In this document: piece by piece, positions 32,412-39,780 of the stretch
Layout of the letters: the number at the start of each line of letters is the position of its first letter
How positions within the stretch are numbered: the stretch's first letter is position 1
Source of the DNA: Methylobacterium sp. Leaf118
GTDB taxonomy: Bacteria; Pseudomonadota; Alphaproteobacteria; Rhizobiales; Beijerinckiaceae
Assembly: GCF_920984675.1 (NCBI RefSeq)
Contig: NZ_CAKLBV010000046.1
Coordinates: forward strand, 1-39,780
Reading direction: 5' to 3'
Length of the DNA: 39,780 bases
Notes under the pieces: generated by a model
What the model saw: the letters and a program-made list of their open reading frames with translations, nothing else
What the model was told of the DNA's origin: nothing
Database searches by the model: none
Position numbers and translations under genes: made by a program

Positions 32412-35400
32412 ATGAACGGCATCGTCGCATTCGCGCTCCGGCAGCGCGCCCTCGTGGTCCTCTTCTTCGTGCTGTTCGTGGTGGGCGGGCTTGCCGCCTT
32501 CCAGAACCTGAACATCGAGGCCTATCCCGACCCCACCCCCCCGCTGGTCGACGTCGTCACCCAGACCGACGGCCTCTCGGCGGAGGAGATGGAGCGCTAC
32601 GTCACGATCCCGATCGAGCGCATGACCTCGGGCATGCCCAACCTCAGGCAGGTGCGCACGATCTCGCTCTACGGCCTGTCCGACGTGAAGCTGCAATTCG
32701 GCTTCGAGTTCGACTATCTCCAGGCCGAGCAGCAGGTGCTGAACCGCCTCCAGCAGCTCGATCCGCTGCCCGCCGGCGCCAAGCCCACCATCTCCCCGAT
32801 CAGCCCGATCGGCGAGATCTTCCGCTACAAGCTCACCGCGCCGCCCGGCTATTCCGTGCTCGACCTGCGCACGCTTCAGGAATGGGTGCTGAAAAAGCGC
32901 TTCCGCGCGGTGCCCGGCGTGATCGACGCCATCGGCTGGGGCGGCAAGACCAAGACCATCGAGCTCTCGGTCGATCTCGACCGGCTGATGGCCTACGGCC
33001 TCACCCTGTCGAGCGTGGTCAAGACCCTCAACGACAGCAACCTCAACGTCGGCGGCAACCGCGTCGCCATCGGCGGGCAATCCGCGGTGGTGCGCGCGGT
33101 CGGCCTCATCCGCGACGTGGAGGACATCAACGGCACGGTGCTGGCCCAGGTCGGCGGCGCGCCGGTGCTGGTCAAGGACATCGCCACGGTCACCGTGGGC
33201 CACCAGCCGCGGCTCGGCATCGCCGGGATGAACGACGAGGACGACATCGTTCAGGGCATCGTCCTGATGCGGCGCGGCGAGAAGAGCACGCCGTCGATCG
33301 AGGCCGTGAAGGCCGAGGTGGCCAAGATCGAGGCCGCGGGCATCCTGCCGCCGGGGGTCAAGATCGAGCGCATCTACGACCGCGCCGACCTGATCGCGGT
33401 CACGACCCACACCGTGCTGCACAACATGGTGGTCGGCATCCTGCTGATCCTCGCGATCCAGTGGCTGTTCCTCGGCAACCTGCGCTCGGCGCTCATCGTC
33501 GTGGCCACCATCCCGTTCGCGCTGTTCTTCGCGGTCGTCATCCTCGTGGCGCGGGACGAATCGGCCAACCTGCTCTCGGTCGGCGCCCTGGATTTCGGCC
33601 TGATCGTCGACGGCACGGTCATCATGGTCGAGGCGATCTTCCGGCGGCTCTCCGGCCACGGCATCCCGGGCTATCCCCCGCCGGGGCTCGACCTGAAATC
33701 GGGCCGCATCGCGATGGCGGCGGGCGATGTCAGCCGCTCGATCTTCTTCGCGGCGGCGATCATCGTCACGGGCTTCCTGCCGCTTTTCACCCTCACCGGC
33801 GTCGAGGGCCACATCTTCGGGCCGATGGCGACGACCTACGCCTACGCCCTGCTCGGCGGCCTGATCGCGACCTTCACGGTCACGCCCGCGCTCTCGGCCT
33901 ATCTGCTGCCGGCCCATGTCGAGGAGACCGAGACCCGCCTCGTGCGGCTGCTCGACTGGGCCTACCGCCCGGCCGTGCGGGCGGCGCTCGGGGCGCGGCT
34001 GGTGACGGTGGCCTGCGTGGCTCTGATCGCGGTCGGCGTGGGCGTCGCGGCCCGCAACCTCGGCTCGGAGTTCCTGCCCAAGCTCGAAGAGGGCAACCTC
34101 TGGGTCCGCGCGACCATGCCGGCGACGATCTCGCTGCGCGAGAGCAACGGCTACGTCAACGAGATGCGCAAGATCATCGCCGCGATCCCGGAAGTCGAGC
34201 GCGTCGTCTCCCAGCACGGGCGGCCCGACGACGGCACCGACGCGGCGGGCTTCTTCAACGCCGAGTTCTTCGCGCCGATGAAGCCGATGGAGCAGTGGCG
34301 CCAGGGCGTCGACAAGGAAGCCCTGACCGAGGAGATGCTGAAGAAGCTCCAGGCAGCGTTCCCGGGCGTCGAGTTCAACCTGTCGCAATACCTTCAGGAC
34401 AACGTCGCCGAGGCGGTCTCCGGCATCAAGGGCGAGAACTCGTTCAAGGTGTTCGGCCCCGACCTGCAGACGCTCACCGACTCCGCCAAGAAGATCGAAA
34501 AAGTCCTCTCGACGATCCACGGCGTCGAGGATCTGGCGGTGTTCAAGTCGCTCGGCCAGCCGACCATCGAGATCGAGATCGACCGGGTGCGGGCGGCCCG
34601 CTACGGCCTGACGCCGGGCGACATCAACACCACGGTGCGCACCGCCATCGGCGGCGATTCCGCCGGCGACCTCTACGATCCGGGCTCCGAGCGGCACTAC
34701 CCGATCATGGTGCGGCTGGCCCCGCAATACCGCCAGAGCATCGAGGCGATCGCCAACCTGCGCATCGCCGGCCAGAGCCCCGCCAGCGGCGCCCCGGTGC
34801 AGTTCCCCTTGAGCGCGGTCGCCTCGGTCCAGCTCGTGTCGGGCCCGGCCTACATCTATCGCGAGGCGCAGGAGCGCTACCTGCCGGTGAAGTTCTCCGT
34901 CCGCGGGCGCGACCTCGGCAGCACGATCGAGGAGGCCCAGCGCCGCGTCGCCGCGGAGGTGCAGCTGCCGCAGGGCTATCGGCTGGAGCTGGTGGGCGAG
35001 TTCAACAACATGAAGGGCGCCATCGCCCGCCTCTCGGTCACCGTGCCGATCGCGATCGGGCTCATCGCGATCCTGCTGTTCATGAACTTCTCCTCGGTCA
35101 CCGATTCGCTGCTGGCGCTGAGCGTGATCCCGATGGCGATGGCCGGCGGCATCATCGCGCTGTCGGTCACCGGCACCTCCTTCTCGGTCTCGGCGGCGAT
35201 CGGCTTCATCGCGCTGCTCGGCATCGCGGTGATGGACGGGATCATCGTGCTGACCCACTATAACGGCCTCGTGGCCGCGGGCGTGGAGCGCGTGCCGGCG
35301 ATGCTGCGCACCTGCTACACGCAGATGCGCCCCGTGGTGATGACCTGCGTGGTGGCCGGCGTCGGCCTCCTGCCCGCGGCCTTCTCCACGGGCGTCGGCT

Positions 35401-35579
35401 CGCAGGTGCAGAAGCCCCTGGCGCTCGTCGTCGTCGGCGGCATGTGCCTCGCGCCGCTGCTGATCCTGCTGGTCCTGCCGGTGCTGATCCTGACCTTCTC
35501 CCGCCGCAAGCCGACGGCGGCGGTGGTGGCCGACGCCCCCGCCCCTGTCCCTGCCCCCGTCCCCGCGCCGACGCATTGA
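32412..35579 (+). CDS. Heavy-metal RND efflux pump, CzcA/CusA class
   Basis: A 1055-residue inner-membrane pump with the two-fold RND layout: TM1 near 12-30, a large periplasmic porter loop, a block of six helices, a second loop, and six final helices. The heavy-metal class motif in TM4 is complete: LDFGLIVDGTVIMVE with Asp394, Asp400 and Glu407, in the same spacing as the proton-relay residues of CzcA. It exports divalent or monovalent metal ions by proton exchange; which metal is not clear. The cytosolic end is Pro/Ala rich (PAPVPAPVPAPTH). The adaptor gene is upstream and no outer-membrane channel gene of TolC type is in view. Confidence 0.92.
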   Translation: MNGIVAFALRQRALVVLFFVLFVVGGLAAFQNLNIEAYPDPTPPLVDVVTQTDGLSAEEMERYVTIPIERMTSGMPNLRQVRTISLYGLSDVKLQFGFEFDYLQAEQQVLNRLQQLDPLPAGAKPTISPISPIGEIFRYKLTAPPGYSVLDLRTLQEWVLKKRFRAVPGVIDAIGWGGKTKTIELSVDLDRLMAYGLTLSSVVKTLNDSNLNVGGNRVAIGGQSAVVRAVGLIRDVEDINGTVLAQVGGAPVLVKDIATVTVGHQPRLGIAGMNDEDDIVQGIVLMRRGEKSTPSIEAVKAEVAKIEAAGILPPGVKIERIYDRADLIAVTTHTVLHNMVVGILLILAIQWLFLGNLRSALIVVATIPFALFFAVVILVARDESANLLSVGALDFGLIVDGTVIMVEAIFRRLSGHGIPGYPPPGLDLKSGRIAMAAGDVSRSIFFAAAIIVTGFLPLFTLTGVEGHIFGPMATTYAYALLGGLIATFTVTPALSAYLLPAHVEETETRLVRLLDWAYRPAVRAALGARLVTVACVALIAVGVGVAARNLGSEFLPKLEEGNLWVRATMPATISLRESNGYVNEMRKIIAAIPEVERVVSQHGRPDDGTDAAGFFNAEFFAPMKPMEQWRQGVDKEALTEEMLKKLQAAFPGVEFNLSQYLQDNVAEAVSGIKGENSFKVFGPDLQTLTDSAKKIEKVLSTIHGVEDLAVFKSLGQPTIEIEIDRVRAARYGLTPGDINTTVRTAIGGDSAGDLYDPGSERHYPIMVRLAPQYRQSIEAIANLRIAGQSPASGAPVQFPLSAVASVQLVSGPAYIYREAQERYLPVKFSVRGRDLGSTIEEAQRRVAAEVQLPQGYRLELVGEFNNMKGAIARLSVTVPIAIGLIAILLFMNFSSVTDSLLALSVIPMAMAGGIIALSVTGTSFSVSAAIGFIALLGIAVMDGIIVLTHYNGLVAAGVERVPAMLRTCYTQMRPVVMTCVVAGVGLLPAAFSTGVGSQVQKPLALVVVGGMCLAPLLILLVLPVLILTFSRRKPTAAVVADAPAPVPAPVPAPTH

Positions 35580-35731
35580 CGGCGCGCCCGGCGCCGGTCT
35601 CGATCGGGACCGGCGGTCGCATCCCGGGGCGCCGCGTCCGGCGGGGCCTCGACACAAGGTGGACGGGACGTCGCCCCCCGGATCGCGTCCTGTGAGGGCG
35701 ACGGGCCCGGTGCGATCCGGGACCGTCGCCC

Positions 35732-36051
35732 GTGCACGGCTCCGCGCAGGCGCCCCCGGCCCGAGACGGCGACGCCCCCCTGACCGGCAGCGACGACGCG
35801 GCCCCCTCCCCGGTTTCCCCGCGCGCCGTCCAGCGCGTCGAGGCCATCGATGGGGGCGATCCCCTCGTCCTCCCTCTCCGGGCGGCGGACTTTTCCGGGA
35901 GATCGCGGTTCTCGTTCCGCGGTCGGCGGCCCTGGACCTCCTCGCGGCCCTGCAAGAGGCGCTGCAGGAGGCGCTGCAGGAGGCGCTGCAGGAGGCCCTG
36001 CAAGAGGCGCTGAACGAGGCGCTGAACCGGCCGACCCCGCCCCGCCGCTGA
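35732..36051 (+). pseudogene. Possible frameshifted gene with LQEA repeat
   Basis: From GTG 35732 one frame reads HGSAQAPPARDGDAPLTGS ... DPLVLPLRAADF and then loses sense in Arg/Cys-rich sequence. At the same point another frame reads FREIAVLVPRSAALDLLAALQEA, followed by LQEA repeats and ending RPTPPRR at 36051. One extra T in the run TTTT at 35891-35894 would join them smoothly (AADFFREIAVLVP), giving about 106 residues. The LQEA helix is amphipathic. No family is recognised. It is either a real one-base deletion, a homopolymer error, or not a gene. Confidence 0.4.
35950..36021. repeat. 12-bp tandem repeat, six units
   Basis: CTGCAGGAGGCG-type units at 35950, 35962, 35974, 35986, 35998 and 36010 (the last CTGAACGAGGCG). 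They would code Leu-Gln-Glu-Ala five times, then Leu-Asn-Glu-Ala. Their length is a multiple of three, which keeps the frame. Confidence 0.9.
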
Positions 36052-36092
36052 CCGCCGCGACGGCTGCGCCGACCCGGCGAAGGGCCCAGTCT

Positions 36093-36106
36093 TCACGTTA
36101 ACGTGA
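36093..36106. promoter_or_regulatory. 14-bp perfect palindrome TCACGTTAACGTGA
   Basis: A fully self-complementary site about 110 bp upstream of the promoter of the Tad-like gene. It has the form of a dimeric regulator operator. Confidence 0.4.
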
Positions 36107-36202
36107 TCGCTCCGCTACAAGCAAGACCGTCGCCTGCCGGGCCATGCAACTGAACAACGCATCGCCATCGGCGTGGAATCATTGGTCGATCCCAACCTGA
36201 CA

Positions 36203-36232
36203 TTGCGAAAAAATTGGATACACTCGCATAAT
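36203..36232 (+). promoter_or_regulatory. Sigma-70-type promoter of the Tad-like gene
   Basis: TTGCGA (36203-36208), an 18-bp spacer and CATAAT (36227-36232), in an AT-rich patch about 60 bp before the GTG start. A direct repeat CAGTCCTTGAC (36256 and 36309) flanks the start. Confidence 0.5.
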
Positions 36233-36290
36233 CCGTTAACGCGCGCCCCCTATACCAGTCCTTGACTCGAAAAGGGCTTGGTAGGACGAC

Positions 36291-37700
36291 GTGGCGCACG
36301 GCTCGGAGCAGTCCTTGACACGATCGGGATTGGTGAGGCGGGCGTTGAACGGATTCCGGCAGGATGGCCGCGGCTCCGTCACGGTCATCTTCGGCCTTGC
36401 GGCGACGACCCTGATCGGTCTCGTCGGCGGCGCCATCGACTATGCCCGCGTGATCGCGGCGCGCGGCCAGATCCAGATGGCGGCCGATACGGGCGTGATG
36501 GCGGGCGGGAATGCCCTCAAGCTCGTCGTCTCGAATCTCGACGCGATCGTCGGCGTGACCACGCAGACGATCCAGACCGAGGCGAAGGCCAGCGCCGACA
36601 ACCCGGTGACGATCCAAGTCAGCGTCGCCGCCGACAAGACCAGCGTCACGGCCAAGGTCGAGAAGGCGGTGCCGCTCACCTTCGGCCCCTTCATCGGCCT
36701 CGCGTCGATGACGGTGGCGGCGACCGCGAAAGCGAGCGTGGTCGGCAAGATGCGCCTGTGCATGCTGGCGCTCGACCCGGCCGCGCCGGGCGCCTTCACC
36801 CTGGAGAAGAGCGCGCAGGTCACCGCCTACGATTGCGCGCTCTATTCCAACTCGGCCAACGGCTCGGGGATGGTCGGCCGCGACAACGCCCTCGCCCGCG
36901 CGCAGATCATCTGCTCGGCCGGCGGCTTCCGGGACGACCGGGCGAACTTCACGCCGAACCCGCAGACCGGCTGCCCGGTGATCCAGGATCCCTTGCGGGA
37001 TCGCGCCGCGCCCAGCATCGGGGCCTGCACGCCGTCGCTGCTGCCCCTGAACCTGCTCAACCCGCTGCTCGGCGGCACGCGGATCACCGGCAACAGGGTC
37101 CTGGAGCCCGGCACCTATTGCGGCGGGCTGATGATCATGGGCCATGCCCAGGTGACCCTGAAGCCCGGCATCTACGTTATCAAGGACGGCCCGCTCCTCG
37201 TCACCAACACCGCGAGCCTGACGGGCACGGATGTGGGCTTCTACTTCACGGGCAGCAACAGCGGCCTGCTCTTCAACAAGGGCACCACGATCAGCCTCGC
37301 CGCCCCGACGACCGGGCCGATGGCGGGCCTGCTGATGTCGGAGGATCGCAGCCAGGGCAGCCTGCTCGATCCGGCCATGCTGCTCAACGCGCTCTTGCCG
37401 ATCAGCCCGGTCTCGCTGACGCCGCCGCCGCTCGGCCTGGTGGCGCCGATGCGGATCTACCGCATCATCAGCGACAACGCCCGCACCATGCTCGGCACGA
37501 TCTATCTCCCGACCGGACGCCTGGTCATCGATGCGACCCGGCCGGTGGCGGATCAGTCGGCCTATACGGTCGTCGTGGCCAAGCAGATCAACCTCTACGA
37601 GGGCCCCAACCTCTACCTCAACGCGAATTACAGCGGCACCAGCGTCCCCGTGCCGAAGGGAGTCGGGCCGCTCTCGGGCCGGCTGCTGCTGAGCCAGTAG
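36291..37700 (+). CDS. Tad/TadG-like pilus assembly protein
   Basis: A 469-residue protein. The N-terminus (QDGRGSVTVIFGLAATTLIGLVGGAIDYARV, residues 25-53) is the typical TadE/TadG membrane helix with G-S-V-x-x-x-F/A-x5-G. It continues with AARGQIQMAADTGVMAGGNAL, as in proteins with an N-terminal Flp pilus-assembly TadE/G-like domain. The C-terminal 300 residues are extracytoplasmic, with Cys pairs and beta-like repeats (VLEPGTYCGGLMIMG, VTLKPGIYVIKDGPLLV, SGLLFNKGTTISL) suggestive of a beta-helix. No other tad genes are in view. GTG 36291 has AGGA upstream. Function in adhesion or pilus assembly is inferred from the domain. Confidence 0.75.
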   Translation: MAHGSEQSLTRSGLVRRALNGFRQDGRGSVTVIFGLAATTLIGLVGGAIDYARVIAARGQIQMAADTGVMAGGNALKLVVSNLDAIVGVTTQTIQTEAKASADNPVTIQVSVAADKTSVTAKVEKAVPLTFGPFIGLASMTVAATAKASVVGKMRLCMLALDPAAPGAFTLEKSAQVTAYDCALYSNSANGSGMVGRDNALARAQIICSAGGFRDDRANFTPNPQTGCPVIQDPLRDRAAPSIGACTPSLLPLNLLNPLLGGTRITGNRVLEPGTYCGGLMIMGHAQVTLKPGIYVIKDGPLLVTNTASLTGTDVGFYFTGSNSGLLFNKGTTISLAAPTTGPMAGLLMSEDRSQGSLLDPAMLLNALLPISPVSLTPPPLGLVAPMRIYRIISDNARTMLGTIYLPTGRLVIDATRPVADQSAYTVVVAKQINLYEGPNLYLNANYSGTSVPVPKGVGPLSGRLLLSQ

Positions 37701-37707
37701 GGGCGGC

Positions 37708-37836
37708 TCAGACCAAATCCGGTTGATCCCTTCGGGATGGCGGATGCGCGCTTCGCTCAAACGCCGCGCGGGCTTGCCTGCGCCGCGCGGGCTTGCCTGA
37801 TCCGGGCTCCGCTTTGATCGAGCGGAGCCCGGATCA
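37708..37836 (-). repeat. Dispersed palindromic repeat, copy 4
   Basis: It is in inverse orientation to copies 1-3, between the convergent Tad-like and reductase genes. Read on the minus strand it starts with the same stem, and its first three bases are the TGA stop of the reductase gene (37834-37836). A 19-bp part, CGCCGCGCGGGCTTGCCTG, is duplicated in tandem (37762-37780 and 37781-37799), unlike the other copies. Confidence 0.9.
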
Positions 37837-38553
37837 GCCCCCGAACCGCTCCGTGCGGATCACCCCGGGCCGCACGCCGGCCTCCACCAGGAGGTCGGCC
37901 ACCGTGCCGACGAAGGCGTTGCCGCCGCAGACGAAGACGTGGCGGGGCATGCCGAGGCACTCCATCGCCGTGTCGATCATCACGCGGTCGATCCGCCGGC
38001 CGGCGGTCGCGCCCTCGCGGGTGAGCAGCAGGGTCAGGTCGAAGCCGGTCTCGTCGCGGGAGCGGGCCGAGAGCTCGCCCCGGGCGATGGCCTCGGCCGC
38101 GGTGCGCACCGAGTAGAGCAGCAGCATCGGCACGTGGGGCGCGCGCAGCGCCCGCTCGCGCACCATGGCGAGCAGCGGCACCACCCCGGAGCCGCCGCCG
38201 ACGAGCAGCACCGGCCCGCCCTCCTCCGGGCCCCAGGCGAAGGAGCCGATCGGCCCGCGCAGCTCAATGGCGTCGCCGACCTCGGCCACCTTGTCGAAAT
38301 AGCCCGAGACCTCGCCCGCCGGCAGCCCCTCGATCATCAGCTCGATGCCGCGCGGGTCGCCGGGGGCGGAGGCGATGGAGTAGCTGCGCTGGGCCTGATA
38401 GCCGTCGGGCGCGGTCAGGCGCAGATCGACGTGCTGGCCGGCCCGGTGGGGCCGCTCGAAGGCGTCGAAGCGGAAGCTCTTCACCCGCGGCGTCGCGGGC
38501 GCGATCGCCCGGATCGTCGCGGTCCTCCAGCGGGTGGGAGCAGCCTCGGCCAC
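37834..38553 (-). CDS. Ferredoxin-NADP reductase-like flavoprotein
   Basis: A 239-residue protein. FAD is held by QRSYSIAS (RxYS at 56-59), and GPIGSFAW is typical of the family. NAD(P) is bound by VLLVGGGSGVVPLLAMVRE (116-134) and CGGNAFV near 210, and the end is RTERFGG. There is no 2Fe-2S domain. It passes electrons between NAD(P)H and a partner. The partner is probably the sulfite-oxidase-like protein encoded 16 bp upstream in the same operon. It has no signal peptide, so it is cytosolic. Its stop codon lies within repeat copy 4. Confidence 0.85.
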   Translation of the reverse strand: MAEAAPTRWRTATIRAIAPATPRVKSFRFDAFERPHRAGQHVDLRLTAPDGYQAQRSYSIASAPGDPRGIELMIEGLPAGEVSGYFDKVAEVGDAIELRGPIGSFAWGPEEGGPVLLVGGGSGVVPLLAMVRERALRAPHVPMLLLYSVRTAAEAIARGELSARSRDETGFDLTLLLTREGATAGRRIDRVMIDTAMECLGMPRHVFVCGGNAFVGTVADLLVEAGVRPGVIRTERFGG

Positions 38554-38569
38554 GCGAAACGAACGTCCT

Positions 38570-39175
38570 CTAATCGCCGGTGAAGCGCTGCTCGCGCCAG
38601 GGATCGCCGTACATGTGGTAGCCGCGCAGCTCCCAGAAGCCGGCCTCGTCGCGCTCGGTGAAGCGCAGGCCCTTCACCCATTTGGCGCTCTTCCAGAAGT
38701 AGAGATGCGGCACGAGCAGCCGCGCCGGGCCGCCGTGATCGGGCTCGATCGGCTTACCCTCGTAGAGGGTCGCCACCATCGCCTTGCCGCCGACGAGGTC
38801 GGCCACCGGCACGTTGGTGGTGTAGTCGTCGTGCCCCTCCGCCAGGACGAAGCCGGTCGGCGCTGCGATCCCGGCCGCCGCCAGCAGGTCGTCGACGCTG
38901 ACGCCCTCCCAGGCGGTGTCGAATTTCGACCACTTGGTCACGCAATGGATGTCCCCGCCCCAGCGGGTGCGGGGAAGCGCCTGGAACTCGTCCCAGCTCC
39001 AGCTCGCCAGCGGCCGCGACCCGTGGCGCAGGGTGAAGCGCCAGCCTTCGGTGGAGACCCGCGGGGTCGGCCCGAGCTGGAGCACGGGGAAGTCGTCGGT
39101 GAGATACTGGCCGGGGGGAAGCCGCTCGCGGATCTCCGCCGCCGGGGGGCGTCCCGTGAAACCGCGTGTCGCCAT
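38570..39175 (-). CDS. Sulfite-oxidase-like molybdopterin oxidoreductase
   Basis: A 201-residue protein with the SUOX/YedY-type molybdenum cofactor fold. The Mo-ligand Cys78 is in GGDIHCVTKWSKF, and the conserved HGGPARLLVPHLYFWKSAKW (147-166) and GYHMYGDPWREQRF near the end are typical. There is no Tat signal, so unlike MsrP/YedY it would be cytosolic. It is shorter than animal sulfite oxidase: no heme and no dimer domain. The start is ATG 39175, with a very good site GGAGGGACGGG; the longer frame to 39265 has no such site. It is co-transcribed with the flavin reductase. The substrate is unknown. Confidence 0.88.
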   Translation of the reverse strand: MATRGFTGRPPAAEIRERLPPGQYLTDDFPVLQLGPTPRVSTEGWRFTLRHGSRPLASWSWDEFQALPRTRWGGDIHCVTKWSKFDTAWEGVSVDDLLAAAGIAAPTGFVLAEGHDDYTTNVPVADLVGGKAMVATLYEGKPIEPDHGGPARLLVPHLYFWKSAKWVKGLRFTERDEAGFWELRGYHMYGDPWREQRFTGD

Positions 39176-39298
39176 CCCGTCCCTCCGCTCGCCCGACGCC
39201 GACCCGATGCTGGCCCGGCCCTCAACGCCGCCGAGGGCCGCGCCGATCCCGCACCGGTCTGGCATGCCCGGACGGCGCCCGCAACGCGGCGGTCCGGC

Positions 39299-39577
39299 TC
39301 AGCGGGCCTCGTCCCGGCAGGGGGTGCAGATGCTGTCGAGGACGCCGTCGAGCCGCTTCTGGCGCTCCGTGCGCGCGGTGGGGTCGGCCGCGGGCGCGGC
39401 GTCGCGGCCGGGCGGCACGGTCTGCCCGCTCGAGGCCCGATAGGGGGCGTTGACGGTGGTCTCGGGCCCGCCGCCGGTGCCCGTCACCGGCGCCGCCCCG
39501 GCGCCGACCGGGAGCAGCAGCCCGATCCCCAGCGCGCCTCCGACGATCCGCCGCCCGTTCCGTCCCATCCCCATCAT
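39299..39577 (-). CDS. Small exported protein with C-terminal CxxC
   Basis: A 92-residue protein with a signal peptide (GRRIVGGALGIGLLLPVGAGAAP, cleavage near 29), then a Thr/Pro/Ala-rich disordered stretch, and a short C-terminal helix QKRLDGVLDSICTPCRDEAR with a CxxC that could bind a metal or form a disulphide. ATG 39577 is preceded by GGAGGAGCGAGGC. It lies upstream of the sulfite-oxidase-like gene in the same direction, 123 bp away. No family is recognised. Confidence 0.55.
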   Translation of the reverse strand: MMGMGRNGRRIVGGALGIGLLLPVGAGAAPVTGTGGGPETTVNAPYRASSGQTVPPGRDAAPAADPTARTERQKRLDGVLDSICTPCRDEAR

Positions 39578-39780
39578 GCCTCGCTCCTCCGATGCGTCGC
39601 GCCTCTCGCCCGGCGGCGCCAGGGCGTCCTGTCGGCCAGACGATCTGTTGGCAAAACGATGCGGCGGCCGGGAAACATCCGCGAAAGAGCGGCTCGGGGC
39701 GCCCGGCCCGTGCTCCGGCGCACCCGGGCGGCCCGTCCGGCGCGGCGGCCGGCTCGCCCAGGGCCGACAGGGGGGCCGAC
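39578..39780. other. Right edge, no gene seen
   Basis: GC-rich sequence upstream of the small exported protein. An open minus-strand frame exists but has no distinct coding look. No terminator, RNA gene or repeat was recognised. Confidence 0.4.

Noticed and set aside
32142..35657. A long minus-strand frame over the RND pump
   Set aside because: Antisense shadow of the pump gene, with no domain of its own.

Overview
The window is very GC-rich and densely coded. Its gene content is typical of an alphaproteobacterium of the order Rhizobiales, most likely a Methylobacterium or Methylorubrum relative. The taxon is inferred from base composition, from families seen mainly in that group (DUF6101, DUF6502, DUF3775, Rmf/CrpP-like, Tad-type pilus protein) and from a dispersed palindromic intergenic repeat. 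Most of the window is ordinary chromosome. No rRNA, tRNA or CRISPR array was recognised, and no intact insertion sequence.

Layout. 1-2200: the end of an unknown gene overlapping a GT28/MurG-like glycosyltransferase, facing a GT2 glycosyltransferase. 2200-6400: an HI0933-type flavoprotein, a DJ-1/PfpI protein, a small lipoprotein and short hypotheticals. 6400-9700: a cold-shock gene with a clear promoter and long leader, a structured RNA region ending in a strong terminator, a CysQ-like phosphatase, DUF6101 and a probably frameshifted Rmf/CrpP-like gene. 9700-16600: ubiA, rsmE, gshA, a TusA-like gene, a NudK-like Nudix gene, DUF3775 and small exported or membrane proteins. 16600-20500: a secreted phospholipase A2-like protein, two overlapping mini membrane proteins, and a DUF6502 gene translationally coupled to a Gly-rich DUF5666-like exported protein, then DUF3307. 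20600-25525: a hybrid histidine kinase with degenerate catalytic and Hpt parts, then lepA.

25566-28898 is the most unusual gene. It encodes one 1110-residue protein with an alpha/beta-hydrolase (GHSLGG) at the N-terminus, a STAND-type P-loop NTPase in the middle and eight near-identical 46-residue TPR units at the C-terminus. This is the effector-switch-sensor plan of NLR-like immune proteins. It sits between lepA and a metal-efflux locus, behind a strikingly AT-rich promoter region. It is the best candidate here for an undescribed defence-like system; that role is inference.

29221-35579 encodes an OprB-like porin, an RND periplasmic adaptor and a CzcA/CusA-class heavy-metal RND pump, with no TolC-type channel in view. 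35700-37700 holds a probably frameshifted LQEA-repeat gene and a Tad/TadG-like protein. 37800-39600 holds a flavin reductase plus sulfite-oxidase-like pair and a small exported CxxC protein.

Across the window there are four copies of a roughly 110-bp palindromic repeat, two of which supply the stop codon of the adjacent gene, and several short intergenic tandem repeats with 12, 14, 15 and 18-bp units.
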